A stretch of 64,000 nt of DNA. Source: Kosakonia sacchari SP1 (GTDB lineage: Bacteria > Pseudomonadota > Gammaproteobacteria > Enterobacterales > Enterobacteriaceae). Positions within the stretch are counted from its first letter, which is position 1, and every line of letters starts with the position of its first letter. Shown here one piece after another: positions 27,929 to 39,011 of this stretch. Both the position numbers and the translations under genes were made by a program. Below the pieces are notes generated by a model, which was given only the letters and a program-made list of their open reading frames with translations, was not told where the DNA came from and made no database searches. The stretch lies in NCBI RefSeq assembly GCF_000300455.3, contig NZ_CP007215.2:3348001-3412000 (forward strand), written 5' to 3'.

Positions 27929-28004
27929 TGGTGGGTCGTGCAGGATTCGAACCTGCGACCAATTGATTAAAAGTCAACTGCTCTACCAACTGAGCTAACG
28001 ACCC
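27929..28004 (-). tRNA. tRNA-Lys (anticodon TTT), first gene of the tRNA operon
   Basis: A 76-base lysine tRNA with encoded CCA, first in the transcript Lys-Val-Lys-Lys-Lys. It corresponds in position to K-12 lysT. Confidence 0.98.
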
Positions 28005-28053
28005 ACTTTTGCGCTGCTTCTGGTTGTGCGATATCCCTTGGCAACGGCGGCAT

Positions 28054-28081
28054 ATATTACTGATTTAAGAATTGAGCGCAA
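28054..28081 (-). promoter_or_regulatory. Candidate tRNA operon promoter
   Basis: On the minus strand TTGCGC and TAATAT are 16 bases apart and are followed by a GC-rich segment (GCCGCCG) typical of the discriminator of stringently controlled stable-RNA promoters. It lies about 50 bases before the first tRNA. Confidence 0.65.
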
Positions 28082-28167
28082 CAACAATTTCGATGAATAT
28101 CACTTAACTGCTTATGATTCATGCGACAAGACCAGAAAAAGCTCGATTTCTGGTCATGTGCTATGCA

Positions 28168-28974
28168 TTACATCGAACCAAGACGTTTTTGCGCTTGTTT
28201 CGCGCCTTCGGTGCCAGGGTATTTACTGACCACCTGCTGGTAAACCGCCTTCGCTTTTGCTGTATCTCCTTTGTCTTGCATAATCACACCGACTTTGTAC
28301 ATAGCATCTGGCGCTTTAGGCGACTTTGGGAAATTTTTCACAACAGAAGCGAAATAATAAGCAGCATCGTCTTTTTTACCCTTGTTGTAATTCAACTGAC
28401 CGAGCCAGTAGTTGGCATTCGGGATGTAGGTTGAATCAGGATACTTTTTGACGAAATTCTGGAATGCGGCGATCGCTTCATCCTGGTGGGATTTATCCTG
28501 TACCAACGCAACCGCAGCATTGTAATCGGTATTGGCATCACCGCTTTGTACGGGCGCGCCAGTGTTTGCCGCCCCCGTGTTGTCACCAGAATCCGCTACC
28601 GGAGTCTGCGTTGCCGCACCGCTCTGATCGCCGGACGTCTGCTGCGTCTGCCCCGTCGCACCGCCACTGCTAAGATTGCCTATCTGCTGCAAAATTTGCT
28701 GTTGGCGTTCAACCACCTGGTTCAGTTGATACTGATTTTCCTGGATTTGCCCACGAAGCGTATCAATATCGGCCTGATTATCGGAAAGTTGTTGCTGGAG
28801 TTGAGTTAAAAGCTGGCTGTGAGCATTGGAAATACGCTCGAGTTGAGTGACACGGTCTTCGACCGAGCCTGAGCCGACACTACTGATTGGCGCCTGAGCA
28901 TTAGCGGCCCAGGGGGCCGCTATGCCAACCAGTAACGACAGACTCAACAGATGATGTCTGAAGTTACTGCTCAT
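28168..28974 (-). CDS. cpoB: CpoB (YbgF), periplasmic Tol-associated coordinator of PBP1B
   Basis: CpoB links the Tol-Pal system to peptidoglycan synthesis at the septum by binding PBP1B and TolA. The 268-residue protein has a signal peptide (to about ANAQA, residue 27) and a trimerising coiled coil over about residues 38-100 rich in Gln. A Gly/Thr/Gln-rich linker follows, and TPR repeats occupy the last ~120 residues (YNAAVALVQDKSHQDEAIAAF, then YWLGQLNYNKGK). It is the last gene of the tol-pal operon and is 9 bases after pal. Confidence 0.97.
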   Translation of the reverse strand: MSSNFRHHLLSLSLLVGIAAPWAANAQAPISSVGSGSVEDRVTQLERISNAHSQLLTQLQQQLSDNQADIDTLRGQIQENQYQLNQVVERQQQILQQIGNLSSGGATGQTQQTSGDQSGAATQTPVADSGDNTGAANTGAPVQSGDANTDYNAAVALVQDKSHQDEAIAAFQNFVKKYPDSTYIPNANYWLGQLNYNKGKKDDAAYYFASVVKNFPKSPKAPDAMYKVGVIMQDKGDTAKAKAVYQQVVSKYPGTEGAKQAQKRLGSM

Positions 28975-28983
28975 GCAATTCTC

Positions 28984-29523
<540 letters not shown>

Positions 29524-29529
29524 TTATTA

Positions 29530-30822
29530 TTACAGATACGGTGACCAGGCAGGGAATTTAACCTGTCCATCAGTCGCCGGAATACGCGCTTTGAAACGCC
29601 CATCTGTAGAAACCAGATTCAGCACGGATCCCATCCCCTGAGAAGAGCTGTAGATTACCATTGTGCCGTTAGGTGCCAGACTTGGCGTTTCATCCAGGAA
29701 CGTTGACGTCAGAACCTGTACGCCACCCGCTTCCAGATCTTGTTTAGCGATGTGCTGCTGACCACCGTCAGAGCTAACCATCACCATAAATTTGCCGTCG
29801 CTGCTGATATCTGCGTCCTGGTTCTGCGAACCCTGCCAGGAGATACGCTGTGCTGCGCCGCCATTAATGCCTACTTTATAAACCTGCGGACGCCCAGCCT
29901 GGTCAGAGGTGAAAGCCAGAGTCTGACTATCCGGGAACCAGGTTGGCTCCGTGTTGTTGCTGCGACCATCGGTGACCTGGCGGATCTGGCCAGAGCCGAT
30001 GTCCATGACGTAAATGTTCAGGCTACCGGTTTTCGACAGTGCGAACGCCAGTTTAGAACCATCCGGTGAGAACGCCGGTGCGCCGTTGTGACGCGGGAAC
30101 GAAGCAACCTGGCGAACACTGCCGTTAGCCAATGTCTGGATAACCAGTGCAGAACGGCCGCTTTCAAAGGTAACGTATGCCAGTTTGGAGCCATCTGGTG
30201 ACCATGCCGGAGACATCAGCGGCTGCGGAGATTTATGCACCAGGAACTGGTTGTAACCGTCATAGTCGGAAACGCGCAGTTCATACGGGAACTGGCTGTT
30301 AGCCGTCTGCACAACATAAGCGATACGGGTACGGAACGCGCCTTTAATGCCGGTCAGTTTCTGGAATACTTCGTCACTGGCAGCGTGAGCGGCGTAACGC
30401 AGCCACTGTTTGTTCACTTTAAAGGAATTTTGTGCCAGAACGGTTCCCGGTGCGCCACCGGTATCCACCAGTTGGTAAGCGACATTGTAGCTGCCGTCAG
30501 GATTCGGGGTCACCTGGCCGACAACCACTGCGTCAATGCCCAGTGCTGACCATGCAGCGGGCTGCACTTCCTGAGCGCTGCCAGGCTGCTGCGGCAGACG
30601 TGAACGGTCAAGTGGATTGAATTTGCCGCTGTTGCGCAGATCCGCAGCAACGATACCGCCAGCATCCTCAGGCGCAGCGCCAGGGCCACCCCACTGGAAA
30701 GGCACGACGCCGATCGGGCGCGCCGAGTCCACCCCCTGGGTGATCTCGATACGTACTTCTGCGTGCAGCACAGCTGCCCACAGCATCAGAAAACCAAATG
30801 CAACACGTAATGCCTGCTTCAT
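29530..30822 (-). CDS. tolB: Tol-Pal periplasmic protein TolB
   Basis: TolB is a periplasmic beta-propeller that shuttles between Pal and TolA during outer-membrane constriction and is used by some colicins and phages. A signal peptide ends near residue 21 (AVLHA, then EVRIEI). Repeated WSPDG/FSPDG/WFPDS/SSDG motifs mark the six-bladed propeller after an N-terminal alpha/beta domain. Of two tandem ATGs the second (30822) is better spaced from GGGAG and gives 430 residues, as in K-12. Confidence 0.98.
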   Translation of the reverse strand: MKQALRVAFGFLMLWAAVLHAEVRIEITQGVDSARPIGVVPFQWGGPGAAPEDAGGIVAADLRNSGKFNPLDRSRLPQQPGSAQEVQPAAWSALGIDAVVVGQVTPNPDGSYNVAYQLVDTGGAPGTVLAQNSFKVNKQWLRYAAHAASDEVFQKLTGIKGAFRTRIAYVVQTANSQFPYELRVSDYDGYNQFLVHKSPQPLMSPAWSPDGSKLAYVTFESGRSALVIQTLANGSVRQVASFPRHNGAPAFSPDGSKLAFALSKTGSLNIYVMDIGSGQIRQVTDGRSNNTEPTWFPDSQTLAFTSDQAGRPQVYKVGINGGAAQRISWQGSQNQDADISSDGKFMVMVSSDGGQQHIAKQDLEAGGVQVLTSTFLDETPSLAPNGTMVIYSSSQGMGSVLNLVSTDGRFKARIPATDGQVKFPAWSPYL

Positions 30823-30954
30823 CATATCTCCCTTATCCGGGCGGAAAACCCGCGATAATTTAGCAGAATTTTAACAAACTCAATAAGACAAAACTACACG
30901 CGTCAGGACACCCTCTGCACGATCTCCCCCGCAGATTGCGAAGGAAAGTGTACC

Positions 30955-32217
30955 TTAAGGTTTAAAGTCCAGCGGCGCATTTTTGAACACTTCATATACA
31001 GCCTGGCTTGGCGGTTTCGGCATTTTTGCCTGTCTGGCTGCAGCAAGCGCAGCCTGGCAAAGCGCCGGATCGCCACCTTCCGACTGAATATCTAACAGCA
31101 TACCGTCTGGTGCCAGTTTGACACGTAACGTACAGGTTTTCCCCGCATAAGAGGAGGCGTCATAGAAGCGGCTTTCGATAGCCGATTTAATCTGCCCTGC
31201 ATAGTTATTAATGTCTGCACCGGACGCGCCATTGTTCTTAGTGTTACCAGAACCAGCGGGAGCTGCATTATTCCCTTTCGCTCCACCACCCGTTTTCGGT
31301 GCATTCTTACCGGAGCTTAAATCGCCAAACAGATCGTCAACGCCAGCGGCATCCGCTTTCTCTGCTGCGGCTTTCTTGGCTGCTGCGGCCTTCTCTGCAG
31401 CCGCTTTTTTGTCGGCTGCCGCTTTTGCCGCTGCGGCTTTCTTCTCAGCGGCCGCTTTTTCAGCCACTGCTTTCTCGGCAGCTGCTTTTTCAGCGGCGGC
31501 CTTCTCGGCTGCTGCGGCTTTCTCCGCTGCCGCTTTTTCGGCGGCGGCTTGTTTAGCCGCTTCAGCCTGCGCTTTCTTCGCGGCTTCGGCTTCGGCTTTT
31601 TTCTTCGCATCGGCAGCCGCTTTGGCCGCTTCGGCCTCGGCTTTTTTCTGTGCGTCTGCGGCAGCTTTAGCGGCTTCGGCTTCCGCTTTTTTCTGCGCGT
31701 CAGCAGCGGCTTTCTTCGCCGCTTCTTCCGCTGCTTTTGCCTGCGCATCCGCTTTTGCTTTTGCGTCAGCTGCGGCTTTCGCGGCAGCCTCTTCAGCTTG
31801 TTTCTGCTGCTGTTGAGCCTGTTTTGCCGCCTCTTCCGCTTTTTTCTGCTGTTCAGCCTGTTCGCGCGCCGCTTCCTGCGCCTGCAAACGCTCCTGCTCC
31901 AGCTGTTTTAAATGCTCCTGTTCGGCAGCTTGCTTTTCACGCAGCTCTTCCGCTTGCTGTTGCGCCTGTTTTTCACGCTGCTCTTTAGCGCGCTGCGCAC
32001 TAGCTTGCTGCTGCTGTTGGCGATTGTAATTTTCCACCACAGCGCCTGGATCGACCATTACCGCATCAATCGCAGAGCCACCGCCACCGCCTGAAGAAGC
32101 ATCAATATGCTCATCAAACGAGCTCCAGATCAGCAGCGCTACAAGAATTACATGCAGCACAGCTGAAATGATTATTGCTCGCTTAAGCTTGTCGTTTTGT
32201 ACGGTTGCCTTTGACAC
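30955..32217 (-). CDS. tolA: TolA, energy-coupling spanner of the Tol system
   Basis: TolA crosses the periplasm and pulls on Pal using proton flow through TolQR. Domain I is the N-terminal anchor helix (about residues 14-35, IIISAVLHVILVALLIWSSF). Domain II is a very long Ala/Lys/Glu helix, about residues 60-300, with many AAEKAAAEK-type repeats. Domain III (last ~110 residues) is globular, with a disulfide pair in KTCTLR and DPALCQAAL. At 420 residues it is one shorter than K-12. Repeat copy number may vary between strains. Confidence 0.98.
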   Translation of the reverse strand: MSKATVQNDKLKRAIIISAVLHVILVALLIWSSFDEHIDASSGGGGGSAIDAVMVDPGAVVENYNRQQQQQASAQRAKEQREKQAQQQAEELREKQAAEQEHLKQLEQERLQAQEAAREQAEQQKKAEEAAKQAQQQQKQAEEAAAKAAADAKAKADAQAKAAEEAAKKAAADAQKKAEAEAAKAAADAQKKAEAEAAKAAADAKKKAEAEAAKKAQAEAAKQAAAEKAAAEKAAAAEKAAAEKAAAEKAVAEKAAAEKKAAAAKAAADKKAAAEKAAAAKKAAAEKADAAGVDDLFGDLSSGKNAPKTGGGAKGNNAAPAGSGNTKNNGASGADINNYAGQIKSAIESRFYDASSYAGKTCTLRVKLAPDGMLLDIQSEGGDPALCQAALAAARQAKMPKPPSQAVYEVFKNAPLDFKP

Positions 32218-32256
32218 TCTCGGTTCCCAAAAACTGTCCGCCTGTTAAGCCGGTGA

Positions 32257-32685
32257 TCAGATAGGCTGCGTCATCAAGCCAACTGATTTCACACCCGCGC
32301 TATGTAACAGGTTCAGCGCTTTAATGATTTCATCGTACGGCACATCTTTCGCCCCGCCGATTAAGAACACGGTTTTCGGATTGGATTGCAGGCGACGCTG
32401 CGCCTCCGCAATCACCTGCTCCGGCGGCAGTTGATCCATACGATCTTTTTCCACCACCACGCTGTACTGTCCGACACCGGAAACCTCAATAATGACCGGA
32501 GGATCGTCATTGGTGCTGACGGTTTGCGACTGTGTCGCATCCGGCAGATCAACCTCTACGCTTTGCGTAATGATCGGTGCCGTCGCCATAAAGATCAGCA
32601 GCAGCACCAACAACACGTCCAGCAACGGTACGATGTTGATTTCAGACTTGAGGTCACGACGGCCCCGTCCACGCGATCTGGCCAT
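32257..32685 (-). CDS. tolR: TolR, Tol-Pal proton-channel subunit
   Basis: TolR is an ExbD-family protein forming the proton channel with TolQ that energises TolA. The single helix LLDVLLVLLLIFMATAP carries the essential proton-binding aspartate (Asp23). A periplasmic domain follows. The 142 residues equal the K-12 length. It starts three bases after tolQ. Confidence 0.99.
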   Translation of the reverse strand: MARSRGRGRRDLKSEINIVPLLDVLLVLLLIFMATAPIITQSVEVDLPDATQSQTVSTNDDPPVIIEVSGVGQYSVVVEKDRMDQLPPEQVIAEAQRRLQSNPKTVFLIGGAKDVPYDEIIKALNLLHSAGVKSVGLMTQPI

Positions 32686-32688
32686 GGC

Positions 32689-33782
<1,094 letters not shown>

Positions 33783-33880
33783 TTTACATCCCGGTAATGC
33801 AAAAAAAGTTAGAGCTTTTAAACTTCGCTACTATACGCGCGGGCAAGATGCTTTGGAATGGGTTGAGGTAAACGGAGAGT

Positions 33881-33908
33881 AAAAATTTATGGGCTTTTGC
33901 AAGCCCAT
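33881..33908 (-). terminator. Terminator of cydABX-ybgE
   Basis: ATGGGCTT-TTGC-AAGCCCAT forms an 8-base stem. On the minus strand it is followed by AAATTTTTA, 22 bases past the ybgE stop. Confidence 0.8.
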
Positions 33909-33930
33909 GAGGATAACGGATATTTCTTAT

Positions 33931-34224
33931 TCAAAAGAAGAAAAAAACAAGCCCCGCAAGCATGACCAGAAAAGCGACTGGCGGACAGAAAAAACCCTGC
34001 CAATGAATTGCGCGCGGGCGAAAGCCGACACCGTGAACCACACCGGCACACACCGCCCACATTAATAACAGCCCGTGCCAAATCTCCAGCTCGCTGGTTT
34101 TAGCCGCGAAACGGGAGGGATCCCAGAAGATACAGCCCGCCAGCAGTAATGCCATGATTAAGGAAAGGGCCCTTAACGGGCCCTTATCCATTACCGCATA
34201 CAGTTTTGCGATAATTTTATCCAT
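33931..34224 (-). CDS. ybgE: YbgE, small membrane protein of the cyd operon
   Basis: YbgE is a 97-residue inner-membrane protein with about three hydrophobic segments (ALSLIMALLLAGCIFW, LLLMWAVCAGVVHGVGF, PPVAFLVMLAGLVFFFF). It is regularly encoded after cydX in proteobacteria and its function in cytochrome bd assembly is not settled. The start codon shares one base with the cydX stop (TGATG). Confidence 0.95.
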   Translation of the reverse strand: MDKIIAKLYAVMDKGPLRALSLIMALLLAGCIFWDPSRFAAKTSELEIWHGLLLMWAVCAGVVHGVGFRPRAIHWQGFFCPPVAFLVMLAGLVFFFF

Positions 34225-34337
34225 CAGTGTTCTTCTTTCCCGGCTTTGGTCGCTTCAACATGTTCCAGCGCCAACGCGGTAATCACTCCGAAAGCACAGG
34301 CAAGAAGCGTTCCTAAAATCCATGCGAAATACCACAT
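34224..34337 (-). CDS. cydX: CydX, small subunit of cytochrome bd-I oxidase
   Basis: CydX is a single-helix subunit needed to stabilise the haems of cytochrome bd-I. The 37-residue chain begins MWYFAWILGTLLACAFGV and ends in a charged tail EHVEATKAGKEEH, matching K-12 CydX in length. AAGGAG stands just upstream on the minus strand, 14 bases after the cydB stop. Confidence 0.97.
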   Translation of the reverse strand: MWYFAWILGTLLACAFGVITALALEHVEATKAGKEEH

Positions 34338-34351
34338 ATTCTGCTCCTTAC

Positions 34352-35491
34352 TTAGTACATAGAGTGGGTATTGCTTTCAATGTGCTCTTTGGTGATGCGA
34401 CCAAACATTTTCCAGTAACACCAGGTGGTGTACAGCAAAATGATCGGCACAAAGACCAGCGCCACATACGTCATCAGGTTCAGCGTCAGCTGAGTCGATG
34501 TTGCATCCCACATGGTCAGGCTTGCTTTCAGCATAGTGCTTGACGGCATGATGAACGGGAACATCGCGATACCAGCAGTCAGGATGATGCACGCCAGCGT
34601 CAGTGAAGAGAACACGAACGCCCACGCGGCTTTATCCAGACGCGCCGTCAGCACGGTCAGCAGTGGCAACACTACGCCCAGCGCCGGCACCAGCCACAGC
34701 ACAGGCATGTTGTTGAAGTTAGTCAGCCATGCACCCGCCTGAACCGCTACTTCTTTAGTCAACGGGTTAGACGCAGCATGATGATCCATAACGGAAGTCA
34801 CCACGTAACCGTCGATACCGTAAACCACCCACACGCCAGCCAGTGCGAAGCAAACCAGCGTAACCAACGCAGCAATCTGCACCGTGGCACGAGCACGCAG
34901 ATGCAGTTCGCCGACGGTGCGCATTTGCAGGTAAGTCGCGCCCTGAGTCAGGATCATCGCCACGCTTACCACGCCCGCCAACAGACCAAACGGGTTCAGT
35001 AACTGGAAGAAGTTACCGGTGTAGAACAAACGCATATCGTTATCGAGGTGGAACGGCACGCCCTGCAACAGATTGCCGAATGCCACACCAATCACCAACG
35101 GCGGAACAAAGCTGCCGATGAAGATGCCCCAGTCCCACATGCCGCGCCAGCGCATATCTTCAATCTTCGAGCGGTAGTCAAAACCCACCGGACGGAAGAA
35201 CAGTGAAGCCAGCACCAGGATCATCGCCACATAAAAACCGGAGAACGCGGCGGCGTAAACCATCGGCCAGGCGGCAAACAGCGCGCCACCAGCGGTGATC
35301 AGCCAAACCTGGTTACCGTCCCAGTGCGGCGCGATGGAGTTAATCATCACGCGGCGTTCGGTGTCACTACGACCCAGCACGCGGGTAAGCATACCCACGC
35401 CCATGTCGAAGCCGTCGGTGACCGCAAAACCAATCAGCAAAATGCCAACCAGCAGCCACCAGATAAAACGTAATATTTCATAATCAATCAT
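34352..35491 (-). CDS. cydB: Cytochrome bd-I ubiquinol oxidase subunit II CydB
   Basis: CydB is the eight- to nine-helix partner of CydA in the high-affinity terminal oxidase. The N-terminus IDYEILRFIWWLLVGILLIGF and the segment DGFDMGVGML are characteristic. The 379 residues equal the K-12 length. It lies 15 bases after cydA. Confidence 0.99.
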   Translation of the reverse strand: MIDYEILRFIWWLLVGILLIGFAVTDGFDMGVGMLTRVLGRSDTERRVMINSIAPHWDGNQVWLITAGGALFAAWPMVYAAAFSGFYVAMILVLASLFFRPVGFDYRSKIEDMRWRGMWDWGIFIGSFVPPLVIGVAFGNLLQGVPFHLDNDMRLFYTGNFFQLLNPFGLLAGVVSVAMILTQGATYLQMRTVGELHLRARATVQIAALVTLVCFALAGVWVVYGIDGYVVTSVMDHHAASNPLTKEVAVQAGAWLTNFNNMPVLWLVPALGVVLPLLTVLTARLDKAAWAFVFSSLTLACIILTAGIAMFPFIMPSSTMLKASLTMWDATSTQLTLNLMTYVALVFVPIILLYTTWCYWKMFGRITKEHIESNTHSMY

Positions 35492-35506
35492 TTGACGACT
35501 CCTGTC

Positions 35507-37075
35507 TTAGCGTGCCGGCTGAGAAGCCACGGTGGACTGCTCGTAGTGATAGCGACCTGTTTTCAGACTGCTCGGCCCAAGGCGAGCAAATTTGAACATC
35601 AGGAACACTTCCGCCACCATAAACAGCGTATAAAGGCCGCAAATCAGAATCATGGAGAACAGCAGATCGCCAACGGTCAGCGATGAGTTCGCAACTGCGG
35701 TCGGCAGCACTTCACCAATCGCCCAAGGCTGACGGCCGTACTCTGCAACAAACCAGCCCGCTTCAATAGCAATCCACGGCAGCGGGATGCCATACAGCGC
35801 AGCACGCAGCAGCCATTTTTTCTCACCGATGCGGTTACGAATCACGGTCCAGAAAGAGGCACCGATAATCAGCAGCATCAGCACGCCAGCGGCCACCATC
35901 AAGCGGAACGCGAAGTACAGCGGTGCAACGCGTGGGATGGAGTCTTTAGTCGCTTGCTTGATCTGCGCTTCTGTCGCGTCTGCCACGTTCGGCGTATAGC
36001 GTTTCAGCAGCAGGCCATAACCAAGATCTTTTTTGATGTTATTGAACTGGTCACGAATGGCCTGATCGGTAGAGCCTGCGCGCAGTTGCTCCAGCAACTG
36101 ATACGCTTTCATACCGTTACGGATGCGCTCTTCGTGCTGCACCATCAGATCTTTAAGACCAATGACCGGCGTATCAACAGAACGGGTGGCGATGATGCCC
36201 AGCGCGTATGGGATCTGGATAGCAAATTTGTTCTCTTGCTTATCCTGGTCCGGTACGCCAAACAGGGTAAACGCCGCCGGTGCAGGCTGAGTTTCCCATT
36301 CGGCTTCAATCGCAGCCAGTTTGGTTTTTTGCACGTCGCCCATTTCGTAGCCGGATTCATCACCCAGCACGATAACAGACAGCACCGCAGCCATACCGAA
36401 GCTGGCAGCGATAGCAAAAGAGCGTTTAGCAAAGGCGATGTCGCGCCCGCGCAGCAGGTAGTAGGAGCTGATGCCAAGGATAAAGATCGCACCACAGGTG
36501 TAACCAGACGCCACAGTGTGAACGAATTTCACCTGTGCAACCGGGTTAAGCACCAGCTCAGCGAAGCTCACCATCTCCATGCGCATGGTTTCAAAGTTGA
36601 AATCAGAAGCAATCGGGTTTTGCATCCAGCCGTTTGCGACCAGAATCCACAGTGCGGACAAGTTGGAGCCAAGAGCCACCAGCCAGGTCACTGCCATGTG
36701 CTGTACTTTGCCCAGACGATCCCAACCGAAGAAAAACAGACCTACAAACGTAGACTCGAGGAAGAAGGCCATCAGACCTTCAATGGCCAGCGGCGCACCG
36801 AAGATATCCCCAACATAATGGGAATAGTAAGACCAGTTAGTCCCGAACTGGAACTCCATCGTCAGACCGGTAGCCACGCCCAGTGCGAAGTTGATACCAA
36901 ACAACTTGCCCCAGAACTTGGTCATATCTTTATAAATCTGTTTGCCGGAGAGGACGTAGACCGTTTCCATAATTGCCAGCAGGAACGCCATACCGAGCGT
37001 CAGTGGCACAAACAGAAAATGGTACATCGCGGTCAAGGCAAACTGTAAGCGCGACAGTTCGACTATATCTAACAT
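35507..37075 (-). CDS. cydA: Cytochrome bd-I ubiquinol oxidase subunit I CydA
   Basis: CydA carries haems b558, b595 and d and oxidises ubiquinol while reducing oxygen to water, giving protection at low oxygen and under nitrosative stress. Axial and quinol-site regions are recognisable: [13 protein letters not shown] near the N-terminus, the long periplasmic Q-loop around [15 protein letters not shown], and the [13 protein letters not shown] segment near the C-terminus. At 522 residues the length is as in K-12. Confidence 0.99.
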   Translation of the reverse strand: MLDIVELSRLQFALTAMYHFLFVPLTLGMAFLLAIMETVYVLSGKQIYKDMTKFWGKLFGINFALGVATGLTMEFQFGTNWSYYSHYVGDIFGAPLAIEGLMAFFLESTFVGLFFFGWDRLGKVQHMAVTWLVALGSNLSALWILVANGWMQNPIASDFNFETMRMEMVSFAELVLNPVAQVKFVHTVASGYTCGAIFILGISSYYLLRGRDIAFAKRSFAIAASFGMAAVLSVIVLGDESGYEMGDVQKTKLAAIEAEWETQPAPAAFTLFGVPDQDKQENKFAIQIPYALGIIATRSVDTPVIGLKDLMVQHEERIRNGMKAYQLLEQLRAGSTDQAIRDQFNNIKKDLGYGLLLKRYTPNVADATEAQIKQATKDSIPRVAPLYFAFRLMVAAGVLMLLIIGASFWTVIRNRIGEKKWLLRAALYGIPLPWIAIEAGWFVAEYGRQPWAIGEVLPTAVANSSLTVGDLLFSMILICGLYTLFMVAEVFLMFKFARLGPSSLKTGRYHYEQSTVASQPAR

Positions 37076-37725
37076 TATGACTCCTTGCTCATCGCATGAA
37101 GACTCCGAGAGTAAACCCCGTTAGCGAAGGTTCACACGCATGCCCCAATACAAAATTGCTGCACTGTTTTATTCACATCACATAAAGCGTGACAATGAAT
37201 GAAAAAAGTTACAACCAGGTTAATAAAAAACTCGAATTGATCTCACGCATATATTACTCCGCAAAACCCTTACAATAAAAAGGTTTTTATTGAGTTAGTT
37301 TTACGTTTTTCGACAGTGATCAATTTATAGCGAATTTACCACTTTTGCACCAATTTGATCGGCGACAATTTAACGATTTTCAACATCTTTTCCAAGCTTT
37401 TAAATATTGATTTAAATCAATTTTATTCAGCATTGTTAATTTTGTATCCGGTGTATAACTGCAGTAAAAACATTGTTAACAGCATGTTCATTTTAACGCT
37501 ATCAATGGTTATCAATCGGCGAGTAACGATAAATAATGGCGACTTTATTTAACGTTTAGCATTCATCTAAAAAATGAGACACACGTTACATCTAAAGAGG
37601 GACGTAAAATTAAAGCGGGTGATTATCTTGTTTATTTTACAATTATTTCACTTCCGCGATTATCATACTTAACACCGCGCAGTGATTATTCGTTATATTT
37701 TCTGGCACGCTAATACCCTTTTATT
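37076..37725. other. Long AT-rich regulatory gap upstream of cydA
   Basis: This 650-base gap separates cydA from the convergently oriented end of the MFS gene. It has a low GC content compared with its neighbours and many TTAA-type stretches such as GGTTAATAAAAAA, compatible with ArcA binding, plus a perfect FNR box. A 65-codon plus-strand opening at 37355-37552 has no ribosome site or recognisable product and is probably chance. I see no tRNA, terminator hairpin or second gene. Confidence 0.7.
37407..37420. promoter_or_regulatory. FNR box upstream of cydA
   Basis: TTGAT-TTAA-ATCAA is an exact match to the FNR consensus, about 330 bases before cydA. FNR represses cydAB under strict anaerobiosis in K-12. 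The longer distance here leaves open whether it serves the main promoter. Confidence 0.7.
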
Positions 37726-38922
37726 TTATGGGTTATTACTGACAAGCATCCAGCGCCGGGTCGCGCCCCAGACGATAAGCGCCAGCAACGTCACTGTTGC
37801 GCCAAGTAAGCAAACACCCTGCCAGCCGAAAACAGCGTAAACCGCCGTCGTTGTCATCGCACCCAACCCGCTGCCGAGGGCGTAAAACAGCATATACAAC
37901 GCCACCAGTCTGCCGTGCTGAGATGCGTCGGTACGCAAAATCAGGCTCTGATTGGTGACATGTAGCGCCTGACCGCCAAGATCGAGCAAAATAACGCCAA
38001 AAATAAACAACAACAGAGAGTGTTGTAGCTGTGACAGTGGCCACCAGGCCAGCAGCAACAAAAAAAGCGCCAGCAAACTTGTGCGCTGCGCATTGCCACG
38101 ATCCGCTTCGCGCCCGGCTTTTGCCGCCACCAGCGCGCCCGCAACACCCGCCAGGGCAAACAAGCCAATAGCCGTATGGGAGAAACCAAACGGTGCCGCG
38201 CTTAACGGCAACACCATTGCGCTCCAGAAAATGTTAAAAGCGGCAAACATCAACAACGCCAATACGCCGCGGACTTGCAGTACGCGATCTGTGCGTAACA
38301 GCCCCAGCATTGAGGCCATCAAACGTAACCAGCTGACAGAAATCATCGCGCTACCCATCACAGGTAACCGCCGCCAGAGCAGCAGCAATAACACCATCAT
38401 CAGCAATGCTGAAACGCCATAAACCGCGCGCCAACCCGCTAAATCGCTAATAACACCAGCAAAAACTCGTGCTAATAGCAGGCCGATAAAAACGCCGCCT
38501 TGCGCCGCACCCACTACCCTGCCCCGCTCTTGTTCGTTAGCGATGCTGGCCGCACTGGCAATCAATCCTTGTGTCATCGCCGTGCCCAGTAACCCCGTCG
38601 CCAGCATACCCACAAGCAACACAGTTGCCGATTGCGCCAGCGCGACAACGGCGAGCGCAACCACTAACACCAGCAACTGCACCAACAATAACCTGCGTCG
38701 CTCAACAACATCGCCCAATGGTACCAACAACAATAAGGCCAGCGCCGATCCCACTTGTGTGGCCGTCACCACGCCGCCGACAGCCGCCTGGCTGATAGCA
38801 AAGCTCTGCGCCAGTGCATCCAGCAACGGCTGCGCATAATAGACATTCGCCACACATAAACCGCTGGCGACCGCAAACAGTGCGATTAAAGCGCGCGGTG
38901 TCGCCTGTGTATTTTTATTCAT
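37726..38922 (-). CDS. MFS family drug/metabolite exporter (DHA1-like)
   Basis: This 398-residue protein has about twelve hydrophobic helices and the major facilitator motif A as PLGDVVERRRLL between helices 2 and 3, with the N-terminal helix ASGLCVANVYYAQPLL. It resembles proton-driven multidrug or sugar exporters of the DHA1 type; the substrate is unknown. The start at 38922 (MNKNTQATP) is preferred because the longer frame to 38985 runs into the divergent regulator promoter. It sits where K-12 has the mngRAB mannosylglycerate genes. Confidence 0.88.
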   Translation of the reverse strand: MNKNTQATPRALIALFAVASGLCVANVYYAQPLLDALAQSFAISQAAVGGVVTATQVGSALALLLLVPLGDVVERRRLLLVQLLVLVVALAVVALAQSATVLLVGMLATGLLGTAMTQGLIASAASIANEQERGRVVGAAQGGVFIGLLLARVFAGVISDLAGWRAVYGVSALLMMVLLLLLWRRLPVMGSAMISVSWLRLMASMLGLLRTDRVLQVRGVLALLMFAAFNIFWSAMVLPLSAAPFGFSHTAIGLFALAGVAGALVAAKAGREADRGNAQRTSLLALFLLLLAWWPLSQLQHSLLLFIFGVILLDLGGQALHVTNQSLILRTDASQHGRLVALYMLFYALGSGLGAMTTTAVYAVFGWQGVCLLGATVTLLALIVWGATRRWMLVSNNP

Positions 38923-38926
38923 AGCA

Positions 38927-38975
38927 GCAACCTGGTTGCAAAACGAAACTGGTTGAAGCGTAGACAATCCAGTTT
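38927..38975. promoter_or_regulatory. Candidate HxlR-regulator operators in the divergent gap
   Basis: Two inverted repeats lie between the divergent start codons: a perfect GCAACC-T-GGTTGC (38927-38939) and AAACTGG-N16-CCAGTTT (38946-38975). Part of the first arm recurs as TGCAACC at 38981-38987. They are natural binding candidates for the adjacent HxlR-family protein. Confidence 0.55.
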
Positions 38976-39011
38976 TAAAATGCAACCAAAATCCTTAACC
39001 GGAGATTCACC

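Noticed and set aside
27411-28004. Regularly spaced identical repeats as a CRISPR array
   Set aside because: The repeats are full 76-base tRNA genes with CCA ends; no cas genes are present.
28026-28229. 67-codon frame upstream of the tRNA operon
   Set aside because: Overlaps the likely tRNA promoter and the cpoB 3' end on the other strand; no sign of coding.
31211-31816. 201-codon plus-strand frame opposite tolA
   Set aside because: Ala/Phe-rich mirror of the tolA repeats with no ribosome site or family resemblance.
31330-32000. Short tandem DNA repeats as a satellite or CRISPR
   Set aside because: They encode the in-frame helical repeats of TolA domain II.
35954-37048. 364-codon plus-strand frame opposite cydA
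   Set aside because: Long only because cydA codon usage avoids antisense stops; His/Gln/Arg-rich with no recognisable domain.
37355-37552. 65-codon frame in the cydA upstream gap
   Set aside because: AT-rich chance frame without a Shine-Dalgarno or known small protein; it overlaps the FNR box.
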